Assembly (NCBI RefSeq): GCF_030169785.1
Contig: NZ_CP125854.1
Location: 1,054,001-1,118,000, forward strand
DNA from: Bdellovibrio sp. 22V
GTDB taxonomy: Bacteria; Bdellovibrionota; Bdellovibrionia; Bdellovibrionales; Bdellovibrionaceae
Direction: 5' to 3'
DNA: 64,000 nt
Shown: positions 47,429 to 57,053 of the stretch, one piece after another
How positions within the stretch are numbered: the first letter of the stretch is position 1
Layout: each line of letters begins with the position of its first letter
Made by a program: the position numbers and the translations under genes
Notes under the pieces: model-generated
Told to the model about the DNA's origin: nothing
The model's input: the letters and a program-made list of their open reading frames with translations, nothing else
The model's database searches: none

Positions 47429-49195
47429 TCAGGCTTCTTGTATAAGCGGAATAAAAGAAAACTTCGTTACGTCCACCAGTCCTCGGTCGGTGAGCTTTAA
47501 GGTCGGGATCACCGGCAACGCTAAAAATGCCATTTGAATAAAAGGTTCGTCGAGGATCACACCTTGCTGGCGGAAAGCGACCTTGAGTTTTTCAATTCCC
47601 ACCTTGATGGCTTCGGCACTTTGCAGGCTGAGAAGGCCTGCGATAGGAAGCTCCACCAACGCTTTTACTTTTCCCTGATCGACGACGACGAAGCCGCCGC
47701 CACACGCGATCAGTGAATTTGCCGCCACAGCCATGTCAGCGGCATTCGTTCCGATGACCATCAGATTGTGGGAGTCATGAGCCACCGAACTTGCGATCGC
47801 GCCGCTTTTTAAACCCAAACCTTTCACTAATCCCAAACCAGGAGGAAGGCCTTTGCCATAGCGTTCAATATTGGCCATAAACAGAACGTCGGATTCAGAG
47901 AATTTCTGGCCGTCATAGGAAATACTTAAGTGTTTCGTTATAATTTCATTCGGAACGATCTCGATGACATTGTACTGGCCGGCTCGCAACTGATAGTTCA
48001 AATCTTTTTCACAGAGCGGGTTTCGCTTCATCGTGTTTTCAAGAGGCGGCTGGGAGGCGTGCAGTTTTTCCTGAACGCCTTTTTCGAGTTTCAGTTCGCT
48101 GACGAATTTGCCCCCGATAAGAACTTCTTTGATGGCGACTTTTTCTAAATCCGTGAGCAGCACCAAATCGGCTTTCTTGCCAGGCGCGACAAGTCCCAAG
48201 CGTTTCAGACCAAAGTGTTTCGCGGCGGAATAAGTGGCTAAGCGATAAGCCACATGCACGGCAACCCCGTGTTTGTTAATCATCTCGCGAATGATGAAAT
48301 CAATATGTCCTTCGTGAGCGATTTCGAAAGGATTGCGATCATCCGTACAAAGCAAACACTGTGCAGAGGAAAACTCGTTCACCAAAGGCGCTAGCGTGCG
48401 CAGATTTTTTGCGACACTGCCTTCACGAATGATAAGGCCCATGCCTTTTTGCAGTTTTTCGCGACCTTCTTCTAAAGTCACCGTCTCGTGACAGTTCTGA
48501 ATTCCGGCCAGAAGATAAGCGTTTAAAGATTTGCCGCGCAAAAGTGGCGCATGACCATCCAGATTCAAATCATCAAAGGCTTCGACTTTGGCAAGCACAT
48601 CTTTGTCGGCATAGATCACGCCGGGAAAGTTCATCATCTCTGCCAGTCCCAAGACGGCGGGATGATCTTTGTGCTTTTTCATTTCTTCTAAAGGAAAATC
48701 ACTGCCTGTCGTTTCAAATCCCGGCAGGGCAGGGACGCAAGAAGACATTTGCACGAACAGATTTTGATGCATCAACTCGGAGGAGCGTAAAAACCATGTA
48801 AATCCGCGTGAACCAAGAACGTTGGTGATTTCGTGGGGGTCGCAGATCGCCGTCGTCGTGCCAAGAGGCAAAGTGGCACGTTCAAATTCAAAAGGCGACA
48901 TCATCGACGATTCAATGTGCAAATGCCCGTCGATAAATCCAGCTGTGACAAAAGCGCCTTGAGCGTCGAAGACTCTTTTCGCAGGGCTTTGTTTGTATTC
49001 TTCGCCGACACCGACAATGTATTCACCGCCGATAGCTACGCACGTCGGATAAATTTCACCGGTAATCACATCCAAAAGCTGAACATTCGTAATGAGAAGA
49101 TCCAGCTCCGCATCGCCGCGGGCTTGCGCCAAACGCTGAGGAAGTTCCGTGGAAGAAATTTTCTGTGTTTTCTTTTGACTCAGCGTTGATGCCAT
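47429..49195 (-). CDS. ade: Adenine deaminase
   Basis: Adenine deaminase turns adenine into hypoxanthine and ammonia. The 588 residues match the family's length. The amidohydrolase metal site is seen in GFIDGHLHIESSMMSP (about residue 90-105) and DPHEI (about 120), with LDGHAPLLRGK and CTDDRNPFEI further on, and the C-terminal domain has SVAHDSHNLMVIG. It is the last gene of the xdh operon and starts eight bases after xdhC. Its product hypoxanthine is a substrate of the xanthine dehydrogenase encoded upstream, so the operon makes a short pathway. Fully conserved and confident. Confidence 0.94.
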   Translation of the reverse strand: MASTLSQKKTQKISSTELPQRLAQARGDAELDLLITNVQLLDVITGEIYPTCVAIGGEYIVGVGEEYKQSPAKRVFDAQGAFVTAGFIDGHLHIESSMMSPFEFERATLPLGTTTAICDPHEITNVLGSRGFTWFLRSSELMHQNLFVQMSSCVPALPGFETTGSDFPLEEMKKHKDHPAVLGLAEMMNFPGVIYADKDVLAKVEAFDDLNLDGHAPLLRGKSLNAYLLAGIQNCHETVTLEEGREKLQKGMGLIIREGSVAKNLRTLAPLVNEFSSAQCLLCTDDRNPFEIAHEGHIDFIIREMINKHGVAVHVAYRLATYSAAKHFGLKRLGLVAPGKKADLVLLTDLEKVAIKEVLIGGKFVSELKLEKGVQEKLHASQPPLENTMKRNPLCEKDLNYQLRAGQYNVIEIVPNEIITKHLSISYDGQKFSESDVLFMANIERYGKGLPPGLGLVKGLGLKSGAIASSVAHDSHNLMVIGTNAADMAVAANSLIACGGGFVVVDQGKVKALVELPIAGLLSLQSAEAIKVGIEKLKVAFRQQGVILDEPFIQMAFLALPVIPTLKLTDRGLVDVTKFSFIPLIQEA

Positions 49196-49203
49196 AAACC
49201 CTC

Positions 49204-50016
49204 CTAAGCAAGAGTTTCGGTATTTGCAAAGATTTGATCTTTGGTTTTTAAAAGTTGTGCGACGATGCTAAAGGCGATTTCAATAGGGGAGTTTCCGCCA
49301 AAGTTTTCACCCATGGGGCAATGAAACTGTTGGATCGTATCTTCTGAAATGCCCGCTTGCTGTAGATCTTTCTTAAGACGCAAGTATTTGAGGTCGCTCC
49401 CGATGTTCCCGACATAACTAAAGCGCTCTCGCTGTTTCATTGTTTCAATCAATATAGGAAGATCCGTACCATGTCCCATTGTCATGATCGCGACGAAAGA
49501 GCGCGGGGGAAGCTTCGCGACTTGCTCTGCCAGGTTTTCCGTACACAGTGTCGTGAGTTTTGGCGACGACGGTAAGCGGTTGATCCATTCAGGGCGTGAG
49601 TCGAAACAAGTGACCTTGCAGTCAAGCTTAAGCAGAAGAGGAATGAATTCTTGAGCAATATGGCCGGCGCCAAATACGGCGACATGAAACGGATGCTCTT
49701 TTTCAAAAAGCTCGAAAAAGAAACCGACGACTCCACCGCAGGTCATCCCGATGTCTTTTTGCAGATTCCAGTCGGCATACTGATAGCGCGTTTTATCCGC
49801 GATCATTTTTTTCGCTTCCTGAATTGCGCGGTTTTCGACTTTGCCGCCGCCGACGGTTCCGTACTCAAGACCATCGCTGCTGACCAAGGCGCGGGCGCCC
49901 ACGTCTTGCGGCGACGAGCCCACTTGTTTAACTAGCGTTACGGCGACAAAATTTTTGCCGGCTTCTTTTAAAGCATTCATTGCGGAAAGAAAATCTTCAA
50001 AGTTTGTTTTACTCAT
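49204..50016 (-). CDS. xdhC: Xanthine dehydrogenase accessory protein XdhC
   Basis: XdhC binds molybdenum cofactor and inserts it, sulfurated, into xanthine dehydrogenase. The 270 residues have the N-terminal XdhC/CoxI domain (VTLVKQVGSSPQDVGARALV, about residue 25-44) and a C-terminal Rossmann fold (HVAVFGAGHIAQEF). GGVVGFFFELF and MGENFGGNSPIEIAFSI fit the family. Its start overlaps the end of xdhB by eight bases, so the two are translated together. Confidence 0.92.
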   Translation of the reverse strand: MSKTNFEDFLSAMNALKEAGKNFVAVTLVKQVGSSPQDVGARALVSSDGLEYGTVGGGKVENRAIQEAKKMIADKTRYQYADWNLQKDIGMTCGGVVGFFFELFEKEHPFHVAVFGAGHIAQEFIPLLLKLDCKVTCFDSRPEWINRLPSSPKLTTLCTENLAEQVAKLPPRSFVAIMTMGHGTDLPILIETMKQRERFSYVGNIGSDLKYLRLKKDLQQAGISEDTIQQFHCPMGENFGGNSPIEIAFSIVAQLLKTKDQIFANTETLA

Positions 50017-52336
50017 AACGTGAAAGCTCCATGAGCATTTCTTCCGGTGTTGCCGGAGATTTTATATAAGGAAGAGTTTTGCCACTGCGATACTTCAATG
50101 CATCTTTAAGCGCCGTCCACACGCTGATGCCCAGAAGGAAAGGCGGTTCTCCCACCGCTTTTGAGCGATGGACGTTCTGACGGTTTTCATTGTTCTCAAT
50201 AAAATGCACGTGAAACTCGCGGGGCGTATCTTGAATGTTCGGAATCTTATAAGTTGTCGGAGAATGGCTTAAAAGTTTGCCGTCTTTATTGTAATAAAGT
50301 TTTTCCGTTGTGACCCAACCCATGCCTTGAATGAAAGCTCCTGTCACTTGCCCGCGATCAATACCTGGATTTAAAGGTCGGCCTAGATCCATCAAAATAT
50401 CAGTGCGTAAAACTTTGTACTCGCCGGTCCAAGTATCCACTTGCACTTCGCAGACAGCGACACCATTTGTGAAATAGCTAAACGGTGTTCCCATGCTGCG
50501 GGCTTTATCAAAACCTAGTCCTTCGGTTGTAAAGTGCGCGTATTCTCCTAAGGAAATGCGATTCAGATAGGCGCGCTTCACCAGATCCGGCCAGGCAATG
50601 GTTTGTTTCGTCGGCAAATGCTGAAGCTCTTTACCGGAGAAAATGAAATCTTCCAATCGCAATTGCGCGTCTTCAAGAGGCGGACATTCCGCAATATCGT
50701 TCATAGGCGTGCCATGAATAATATGCTGAAACAACCACGCCAATCTTTTTTGCAAAGCCACACACGCTTTTAAAGCGGCGGCGCCGTTAATGTCAGAACC
50801 GCTGGAGGCGGCCGTGGGCGACGTGTTGTGATTTTTCTCTGTCGACGTCGTCATGACTTTGACATCTTGAGGAGGAATACCAAAAGCATGCGCCACGATC
50901 TGCTGAATTTTCGTGTTCACGCCTTGACCCATTTCCGTGGCGCCGGTGGAAACTTGCACGGTGCCGTCTTTGTGCACGTTGACCAGCGCATTGCCTTGGT
51001 TCAGAAAGCGCGCCGTAAAAGCAATCCCAAACTTTGTCGCTGTTACCGAAAGACCGCGGATGTATCCGCTTTGGCTGCGATTAAAAACGTCAATTTCCTG
51101 ACGACGGCGTTCATAGTCGGAATCTTTTTTGATACGGGCAAAAAGCTCTGGAAGCGGGTTGTGATCTAATTTCTGTCCGTAATGAGTGACGTTGTTTTTC
51201 TCGACGCCATAACAATTGAGTTCACGGATTTCGAAAGCCTCTTTTTTTAAGTAAACCGCGATATCTTCAAGAATGCTTTCAATAGTCATTGTTCCTTGCG
51301 GACCGCCGAATCCACGAAAGGCCGTATTCGAATGAAAATTCGTTCTGCACACCGAGCCTTCGATGTGCGCGTTTGGCAGATAGTAGGCTCCGTCAATGTG
51401 AAACATGGCGCGATCAAGAATCGACGAAGACAAGTCAGCGTAAGCGCCGCCATCCGCATAGAGGTGAGCTTTCAAGCCCAGAATGCGACCGTCGTTATCG
51501 AAGCCAACCTCATAGAAGTTTTTAAAAGGATGACGTTTTCCGGTCATCATCATGTCGTCATCTTTTGAAAGACAAAGACGCGCCGGGCGCTGCATACGAG
51601 TCGCCACCAGCGCCGCCATCGCTGCGAAAGGAGCCGCCTGACTTTCTTTTCCGCCGAAGCCGCCGCCCATTCTTTTTACGATGCAGACAACCTCGTGCAG
51701 ACTCAAACCCAAGGCCTCTGCCACCACGTGCTGTGTCTCACTTGGATGTTGCGAGCTGGAATGAATTTCAATTTGTCCGTCTTCAAGAGGGTAAGCGATG
51801 CAGGCTTGCGATTCCAAATAGAAATGTTCCTGGCCGCCGCACTCAAATTCGCCTTTCAGCTTGTGCGGTGCTTTGGCCAAAGCCGCATCAACGTCCCCGG
51901 TGACAAAGGCATTCGCCTTGTAAATAAAACTATTTTTTCGGATGGCGTCGTCAATGGAAAGAATCGGTTCGGATTTTTCGATTTCAAACTTGATGTGGCT
52001 TCTGGCGCGTAACAAGGCCTCCATGGAGGTGCCGACAAGAAGTACTGCGGGCTCATCGTAGTATCCGATTTTATCCTGCACAAGAATAGGTTGTTCGGGA
52101 ATGATGGTGCCCCACGCATTGTGATGCAGATCTTTTGCTGTGAAAACCGCCAGCACGCCTTCTTGTTGGGCTGCGATGTCGGTGTAAATATTCTTCACGG
52201 TTCCCGAGGCCGCCGGAACTCCGACAGGCAGAATCAAAACTTCTTTTTGCGTCAACAGACGGTCGTCGATAAAAACGCTGCCACCGGAAACATGACCACG
52301 TGAAGAGTCATGAGGGATGTTTTGTCCTATGGACAT
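50009..52336 (-). CDS. xdhB: Xanthine dehydrogenase molybdopterin-binding subunit
   Basis: This 775-residue subunit holds the molybdenum cofactor and oxidises hypoxanthine and xanthine. Motifs are GRGHVSGGSVFIDD, RMGGGFGGKESQ (the loop with the residue equal to bovine Glu802), NTAFRGFGGPQG (the Arg equal to bovine Arg880) and KAVGEPPFLLG with the catalytic Glu near residue 733. Full family length. It overlaps xdhA by ten bases and xdhC by eight. Confidence 0.94.
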   Translation of the reverse strand: MSIGQNIPHDSSRGHVSGGSVFIDDRLLTQKEVLILPVGVPAASGTVKNIYTDIAAQQEGVLAVFTAKDLHHNAWGTIIPEQPILVQDKIGYYDEPAVLLVGTSMEALLRARSHIKFEIEKSEPILSIDDAIRKNSFIYKANAFVTGDVDAALAKAPHKLKGEFECGGQEHFYLESQACIAYPLEDGQIEIHSSSQHPSETQHVVAEALGLSLHEVVCIVKRMGGGFGGKESQAAPFAAMAALVATRMQRPARLCLSKDDDMMMTGKRHPFKNFYEVGFDNDGRILGLKAHLYADGGAYADLSSSILDRAMFHIDGAYYLPNAHIEGSVCRTNFHSNTAFRGFGGPQGTMTIESILEDIAVYLKKEAFEIRELNCYGVEKNNVTHYGQKLDHNPLPELFARIKKDSDYERRRQEIDVFNRSQSGYIRGLSVTATKFGIAFTARFLNQGNALVNVHKDGTVQVSTGATEMGQGVNTKIQQIVAHAFGIPPQDVKVMTTSTEKNHNTSPTAASSGSDINGAAALKACVALQKRLAWLFQHIIHGTPMNDIAECPPLEDAQLRLEDFIFSGKELQHLPTKQTIAWPDLVKRAYLNRISLGEYAHFTTEGLGFDKARSMGTPFSYFTNGVAVCEVQVDTWTGEYKVLRTDILMDLGRPLNPGIDRGQVTGAFIQGMGWVTTEKLYYNKDGKLLSHSPTTYKIPNIQDTPREFHVHFIENNENRQNVHRSKAVGEPPFLLGISVWTALKDALKYRSGKTLPYIKSPATPEEMLMELSRYE

Positions 52337-53790
52337 ACGCTCTCCTTTTCTTCGGCCATTTCATACCAGCATTTATGGAAAAGATTTTCTGCGACTTGCA
52401 GACGATAAGCATCGCTCGCACGCAAATCAGAGATGGGTTTAATGTATTGGCGAATATTTTTACCGGCTTCTTTAAAGACCGTTTCGCTAAAAGTTTTGCC
52501 GACAAAATCTTGTTCGATAGCGGGCACGCGAACAACGGTCGGTCCCACGCCACCTACGGCGATACGCGCTTCAAGAATCGTTTCGTTTTCAATGCGAAGA
52601 GCCGCCGCGAAAGTCACCGCAGAAATATCTAGATCTTTACGCAAAGACATTTTGAAGAACTTCAAGCTCCAACTATCGCGCAAAGGCGGAATCGAAAGAC
52701 CGATCGCGATTTCATCCGGCTGCAGATCAAAAGATTTGTAGGCTTTGTAAAACTGTGTCAGAGGCACTTTGCGCAAACCTCTTGTCGACATCAAATGGAG
52801 TTCTGCATTCAACACGAGTAAAGCCGGGATGCTGTCTCCGATAGGGGAACCGTTTAAGACATTGCCCAGAAGAGTTCCCTGATTTTTGATTTGCGGAGAA
52901 GCGAAAATTCTTAAAAGACGGCTGAACTCGGGGACGGATAATTCGACTTCGTTTTCAAACTCGGTCAGAGTGACTTTGGCGCCCACCCACAGCCCTTGTG
53001 CTGTCATTTCAACGCGTCCTAACTCGGGGATGCGATTAAGAACAAGAACTTGATCAAGGAAGTATTTTCCTTTGTTATGCAAAACGCCAAGATCTGTGGC
53101 GCCCGCGGTAATGCGAATGCCCGGCTTTTGCATTTTAATTTTAACGGCTTCATCCAGCGTTTTCGGCGCATGGATTTCTTTAAGACCGTCGACAAGAGTG
53201 ATCGCGTCTTGCGCGCGAGCTTTGAACTGAAGTGCTTGCTCGGCCGTCAGATAGCGAGCTTTCAAAGAAGACCATTTTTCTAAGTCGATATGTGTGGCGG
53301 CATTGAGAATCGGCTCATATCCCGTACAGCGGCAAAGATTTCCGGTTAAGTGATTGCGGGCTTTCTTTTCGCTGATCTTCGTGCGTGTCGGAGCGCAAGC
53401 CTCTGCAAGTCCTGAAAGGGAGCACACCATACCCGGTGTGCAATAGCCGCACTGGCCGCCGTGAAATTCGCGCATTTTTTGTTGCACTTCATTGAGTTCT
53501 TCTTCGAAAGCCAAGCCTTCGACCGTGACGATCGAAGCCAGATCGAACAAATAAACCGGCGCGATGCACGAGTTGAGTGTTTGGAAAGCAGTCCAAGATT
53601 CTTGGTTCCAGCGTGCGACAAGAACCGTGCAGGCTCCGCAGTCGCCTTCGGCGCAAACGACCTTAGTTCCAGGCAAGTGTGCGTGATATCGCAAATACTG
53701 TGCGAGCGGTAAAAAGGCGTGTTCGCCCTGAACGACGTGTTCGGTTCCGTTAATCAGAAGGTGAATTTGATTGCGTGTGAATTGAGCCAT
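52327..53790 (-). CDS. xdhA: Xanthine dehydrogenase small subunit (2Fe-2S and FAD)
   Basis: This 487-residue subunit carries electrons from the molybdenum site to FAD and NAD. The first [2Fe-2S] cluster is in CAEGDCGACTVL (about residues 46-57), the second in GGQCGYCTPGM and NLCRCTGYEP (about 111-157), and the FAD domain follows (about 200-370, ITAGATDLGVL and LGNVLNGSPIGDSIPALL). It heads the xdhA-xdhB-xdhC-ade operon. A weak Gln/Lys-rich start with GAGAG upstream of ATG. It diverges from the DMT transporter gene across 60 bases. Confidence 0.94.
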   Translation of the reverse strand: MAQFTRNQIHLLINGTEHVVQGEHAFLPLAQYLRYHAHLPGTKVVCAEGDCGACTVLVARWNQESWTAFQTLNSCIAPVYLFDLASIVTVEGLAFEEELNEVQQKMREFHGGQCGYCTPGMVCSLSGLAEACAPTRTKISEKKARNHLTGNLCRCTGYEPILNAATHIDLEKWSSLKARYLTAEQALQFKARAQDAITLVDGLKEIHAPKTLDEAVKIKMQKPGIRITAGATDLGVLHNKGKYFLDQVLVLNRIPELGRVEMTAQGLWVGAKVTLTEFENEVELSVPEFSRLLRIFASPQIKNQGTLLGNVLNGSPIGDSIPALLVLNAELHLMSTRGLRKVPLTQFYKAYKSFDLQPDEIAIGLSIPPLRDSWSLKFFKMSLRKDLDISAVTFAAALRIENETILEARIAVGGVGPTVVRVPAIEQDFVGKTFSETVFKEAGKNIRQYIKPISDLRASDAYRLQVAENLFHKCWYEMAEEKESVCP

Positions 53791-53850
53791 TTTAAATGGC
53801 TCTCATAAAATCACTTTCATTACAACACTTATTCAAGTAGCGTTGAATGC

Positions 53851-54300
53851 ATGGTGATTAAATTTTTCTTACCAATCGTGGCCGGGCTTTCCATCGTTTT
53901 ACAAGGAACATTGAACCGCAATTCCGCCACGCAAATAGGCTTGGTTTCCGCGATTCTTTTGAATGCCGGGATTCTGCTCGTGTTGGCGGGAGCTTTGTGG
54001 TTACTGATGAAGTTCCAGATTATTTCCGGTACTCCTGCGCTGTCCGCGAAGCCCTTTATGGATTTACGCTGGTGGCAGCTTTTACCGGGCTTGTGCGGCT
54101 TTCTGATTGTTTTCGCGACCCCCATGGCCATTGAAAATTTCGGTGCGAATCTGACGTTCTCGGTGATTATTTGCACACAGTTGTTGGTCAGTCTGTTTTG
54201 GGATTCGTACGCGCAAAAAACTCCGCCGTCATGGATGAGCCTCGTCGGTGTTGCCGTGATGTGTGTGGGGCTCTTTATTCTTATGAGTTCGAAAAAATAG
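53851..54300 (+). CDS. Small DMT-type transporter (DUF606/YdcZ-like)
   Basis: The 149 residues hold five hydrophobic segments. The block LQGTLNRNSATQIGLVSAILLNAGILL and the C-terminal WMSLVGVAVMCVGLFILM are typical of the DUF606 (YdcZ) group of the drug/metabolite transporter superfamily. No Shine-Dalgarno site is clear before ATG 53851. It diverges from xdhA and might move a purine or other metabolite, but that is only a guess from position. Confidence 0.75.
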   Translation: MVIKFFLPIVAGLSIVLQGTLNRNSATQIGLVSAILLNAGILLVLAGALWLLMKFQIISGTPALSAKPFMDLRWWQLLPGLCGFLIVFATPMAIENFGANLTFSVIICTQLLVSLFWDSYAQKTPPSWMSLVGVAVMCVGLFILMSSKK

Positions 54301-54433
54301 TCTTGCGAGGTTTTAATCTCGTTCGTTTGTGCGCCATGTTGCGGTCTCTGCGCGGTCTTTTCATTTTGTATTTTCTCTCCACTGATTGAACGGTCGGAAG
54401 TTTAAAGGTCCCCTTGAAGAGTAGGGGAAAAGA

Positions 54434-55741
54434 ATGGACTCTTCTCGTCGGCACTTTCTAAAAATAGCAGGGACAGCGGCATTGACATCACTTCCGGGCT
54501 TGAGCTCAGCGTGGGAGGAACTGCTTACCAGTTATTATACCGGCCATGTGGCAGTAAATCAGCACATGACCAATGAAACCTCCGCGCAGTTTTCAGTTCT
54601 GACTCCGGGAAAACTGCCGTATGCCTACCGGGTTTTTGATCCTCACGGCAAAGAACTGCCGGTCGAGATGTACGATCATGACAAATTGAAAAGTTATGGT
54701 TGGGGCATCGACAAACTCATCGTAAGAAACTTGCAGTCAGACACAAAATACCGCTTGCGTATCATTGATAAAGATCGTGGAACAGTTATCGATGAAAGAT
54801 TTTTTAAAAATCTTATTCTTAATAGGGCGTCCGCAAAGTTCGCACTGATTAGCTGCGCCTGTGATGCATACTTTTTTCAGAATAAAAACATGTGGCACCG
54901 TCTTTTTGATGACCGGCCCGAAGTCATCATGCTTTTAGGCGATGCCTGTTATGCCGATTTAGGAACGGACGGCAGTGAGTTCGATATTTGGCGCCGCTAC
55001 TGTGAAACACGTAGAACCTTATCGCACTTTAAGCAATCCAATCTTGTGCCGACTCTTGCCGTCTGGGACGACCATGATTATGGCCAAGACAATGCGGATC
55101 GATATTATAAGAATAAAAAAATGGCGAAACGTTGTTTCGAATTGTTTTTCGGTTCCAGAGAGGTGACCGGGTATAAAAAAACCGTGGGAGTCGGTTCTGT
55201 CTTCACGGGTTTCGGGCAGCGTTTCTTTTTCATGGATGATCGGACCTTTCGTGATCCAAAGAATACCTCCGGCGGCATGATGTGGGGAGGAGAGCAGCAG
55301 GAGATGGTGCTCGACTTGATTTCTAAAAGTTCAAAGCCAACATGGATCATGAACGGAAGCCAATTTTTTGGCAACTATATGACGGACGAATCTTTCCAGA
55401 AGAACTTCTTTAAAAATCTTGTCGACGTGACTCGCAAATTATCGAAAATGGAAGCGCCTGTCTTATTTGCTTCCGGCGATATTCATTTTAGCGAAGTGAT
55501 GCGAATTGAGCCGCGGGTTTTAGGTTATAAAACTTTTGAATTCACTTCGAGTGCAATGCACAGTTTTAATTTTCCGACGACGTGGTTTTTGAAAAATCCC
55601 CGTCGGGTGGCGCACACGTGGAAACACAACTTCGTCATGATGCACTCGAAAGTGATAAAAGGCGGTCTTAAAACTTCTTGTTATGCGACGGGCCGCTTTG
55701 GCCGAAATCTTTTTTACCATGAAGGTTCTGTGATTCGTTAG
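54434..55741 (+). CDS. PhoD-like metallophosphatase with Tat signal
   Basis: The 435-residue protein begins with a twin-arginine signal SRRHFLK (residues 4-10) followed by a hydrophobic stretch, so it is folded with its metals before export. The metallophosphatase motifs are LLGDACYADLG, WDDHDYGQDNAD and ASGDIHFSEV, as in the PhoD group of alkaline phosphatases and phosphodiesterases. An N-terminal Ig-like domain (about 30-125) is also typical. AGGGGA before the ATG can pair with TCCCCT (54409-54414) in a hairpin that would hide it, so translation may be controlled. No phosphate box was identified. Confidence 0.88.
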   Translation: MDSSRRHFLKIAGTAALTSLPGLSSAWEELLTSYYTGHVAVNQHMTNETSAQFSVLTPGKLPYAYRVFDPHGKELPVEMYDHDKLKSYGWGIDKLIVRNLQSDTKYRLRIIDKDRGTVIDERFFKNLILNRASAKFALISCACDAYFFQNKNMWHRLFDDRPEVIMLLGDACYADLGTDGSEFDIWRRYCETRRTLSHFKQSNLVPTLAVWDDHDYGQDNADRYYKNKKMAKRCFELFFGSREVTGYKKTVGVGSVFTGFGQRFFFMDDRTFRDPKNTSGGMMWGGEQQEMVLDLISKSSKPTWIMNGSQFFGNYMTDESFQKNFFKNLVDVTRKLSKMEAPVLFASGDIHFSEVMRIEPRVLGYKTFEFTSSAMHSFNFPTTWFLKNPRRVAHTWKHNFVMMHSKVIKGGLKTSCYATGRFGRNLFYHEGSVIR

Positions 55742-55899
55742 TTTGTGAATGAACACAGCCGTTCCGGATTTTACCACGAGTTTGCTGAAAATATTTTCTC
55801 GCGTATCAGTATGTTTATGTCTTTCATCCGCTGACTTGCCTGACATTTGGTCTTCAGTCTTTATTGGAGCCAGTGTTCAAACAACAACAAGGAGGAATC

Positions 55900-56439
55900 A
55901 TGAAAAAATTAGCGATGATTTTGGCGTTCAGCTTGATGGGAGCCTTTGCTCACGCTGAGACCACAGAACTGGATACATACGGCAACGACGCTCATGCAAT
56001 GGGTGCCTGGGTGTGCGGAATGACTTTCAAAGGAACGGCTAAAGGCTTGAAAGTTATTATCGGTCACTTCAAAACGGTGGCTTACGGCACGCTCGTATGT
56101 AAGGGGGTTGGTAAAAAGTATTACCAAGATGTGAAACTTACGATCGGTCACCACTGGATCGGCCCGTCAGCCGGCATTGGTTACTTCAAAATGGCAGGGG
56201 CAGCTTCTGAAATCAGTTTGTTGAATAAGTCTCCAGAAGTGATTCTGGGCAAATACAAAATTGCAACAGCGGACGCTTCGATCATTGCAGGTGTCGGAAC
56301 TTTCACAGGTGTGAAAGTGGGCTTGCCGCAATTGGCTGTCAATTTCTCGGTCAAACTTCTTAAAGGTTTGGGCTTGAATGTTGGCATCGACAAATTGACG
56401 ATCACTGCTGTCAGCGATCCTGAAGTCGTACCAGAATAA
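55900..56439 (+). CDS. Secreted protein of unknown function
   Basis: ATG 55900, directly after AAGGAGG, gives 179 residues; an upstream in-frame ATG at 55864 is rejected. Residues 1-19 form a signal peptide (ending FAHA). The mature part is Gly-, Val- and Lys-rich with short hydrophobic stretches that look like a beta protein, and two Cys. No known family is recognised. It ends in a strong terminator, so it is probably expressed alone. Confidence 0.7.
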   Translation: MKKLAMILAFSLMGAFAHAETTELDTYGNDAHAMGAWVCGMTFKGTAKGLKVIIGHFKTVAYGTLVCKGVGKKYYQDVKLTIGHHWIGPSAGIGYFKMAGAASEISLLNKSPEVILGKYKIATADASIIAGVGTFTGVKVGLPQLAVNFSVKLLKGLGLNVGIDKLTITAVSDPEVVPE

Positions 56440-56446
56440 GTTCCAG

Positions 56447-56482
56447 AAGCGGTGTTTCTAAAAGAAGCACCGCTTTTTTTTC
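56447..56482 (+). terminator. Terminator after the 179-residue secreted protein gene
   Basis: AAGCGGTGTTTCT and AGAAGCACCGCTT pair with one G-U and are followed by eight T. Confidence 0.88.
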
Positions 56483-56580
56483 GTTTTCGTCCTCATGTAA
56501 TCCTTCAGAGTGCCGGTTTAAATCTACTCACACGCTCCCTCTTATCGGTATAAAAAACCATCCAAATGGAGGGATGATCA

Positions 56581-57024
56581 ATGATGAAAATGCTTTTTTC
56601 AGCAGCCTTAATCGTACTTGCGGGAAGTTCCGCTTTCGCAGCGGAATTGACTCCGGGAAATCTTATCGGACGTTACAGAGTCGAAGCCCGCGCGGGATTT
56701 CAAAAAGTTTATATCAAGTTCCGTGTCATCAATACGAAAGAATTCGAATTGCAAAGAACGTATCCGAACGGAAATGTCGATGAACTTTGCAACGGAACTT
56801 ACAATCTTAATCCCACTTTGTTCTGGGATGATTTCGCGTTGCTCGCTAAAGGCAAGACTTTCAAAGGCACCTTCACATGCCCTAGCAACCGCTCTCGCGT
56901 AGTCACTTTCAATATCGATTTTCAGAATAAAACGACCGAGGACTTAGCTCGCGGGACAAATGTTTCCGTAACAAGTTCCATGGCCCCAGGAATGACGTTA
57001 AACGCTTACGTCAAAAAGCAGTAA
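56581..57024 (+). CDS. Secreted protein of unknown function
   Basis: The 147 residues begin with a signal peptide (MMKMLFSAALIVLAGSSAFA), followed by a short beta-like domain with two Cys (CNGTYNLNP and FTCPSNRS). GGAGGG precedes the start; the second ATG, three bases on, is equally possible. The family is unknown to me. It may be small and periplasmic. The structured element and 18-T terminator lie directly downstream. Confidence 0.7.
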   Translation: MMKMLFSAALIVLAGSSAFAAELTPGNLIGRYRVEARAGFQKVYIKFRVINTKEFELQRTYPNGNVDELCNGTYNLNPTLFWDDFALLAKGKTFKGTFTCPSNRSRVVTFNIDFQNKTTEDLARGTNVSVTSSMAPGMTLNAYVKKQ

Positions 57025-57053
57025 CTTTCTGCGGGTTCTTGGCGAGCACGACG

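Noticed and set aside
47371-47435. Hairpin GCCTGA/TCAGGC at the end of ade as a terminator
   Set aside because: The stem is only six pairs with a long loop and no T run follows on the - strand.
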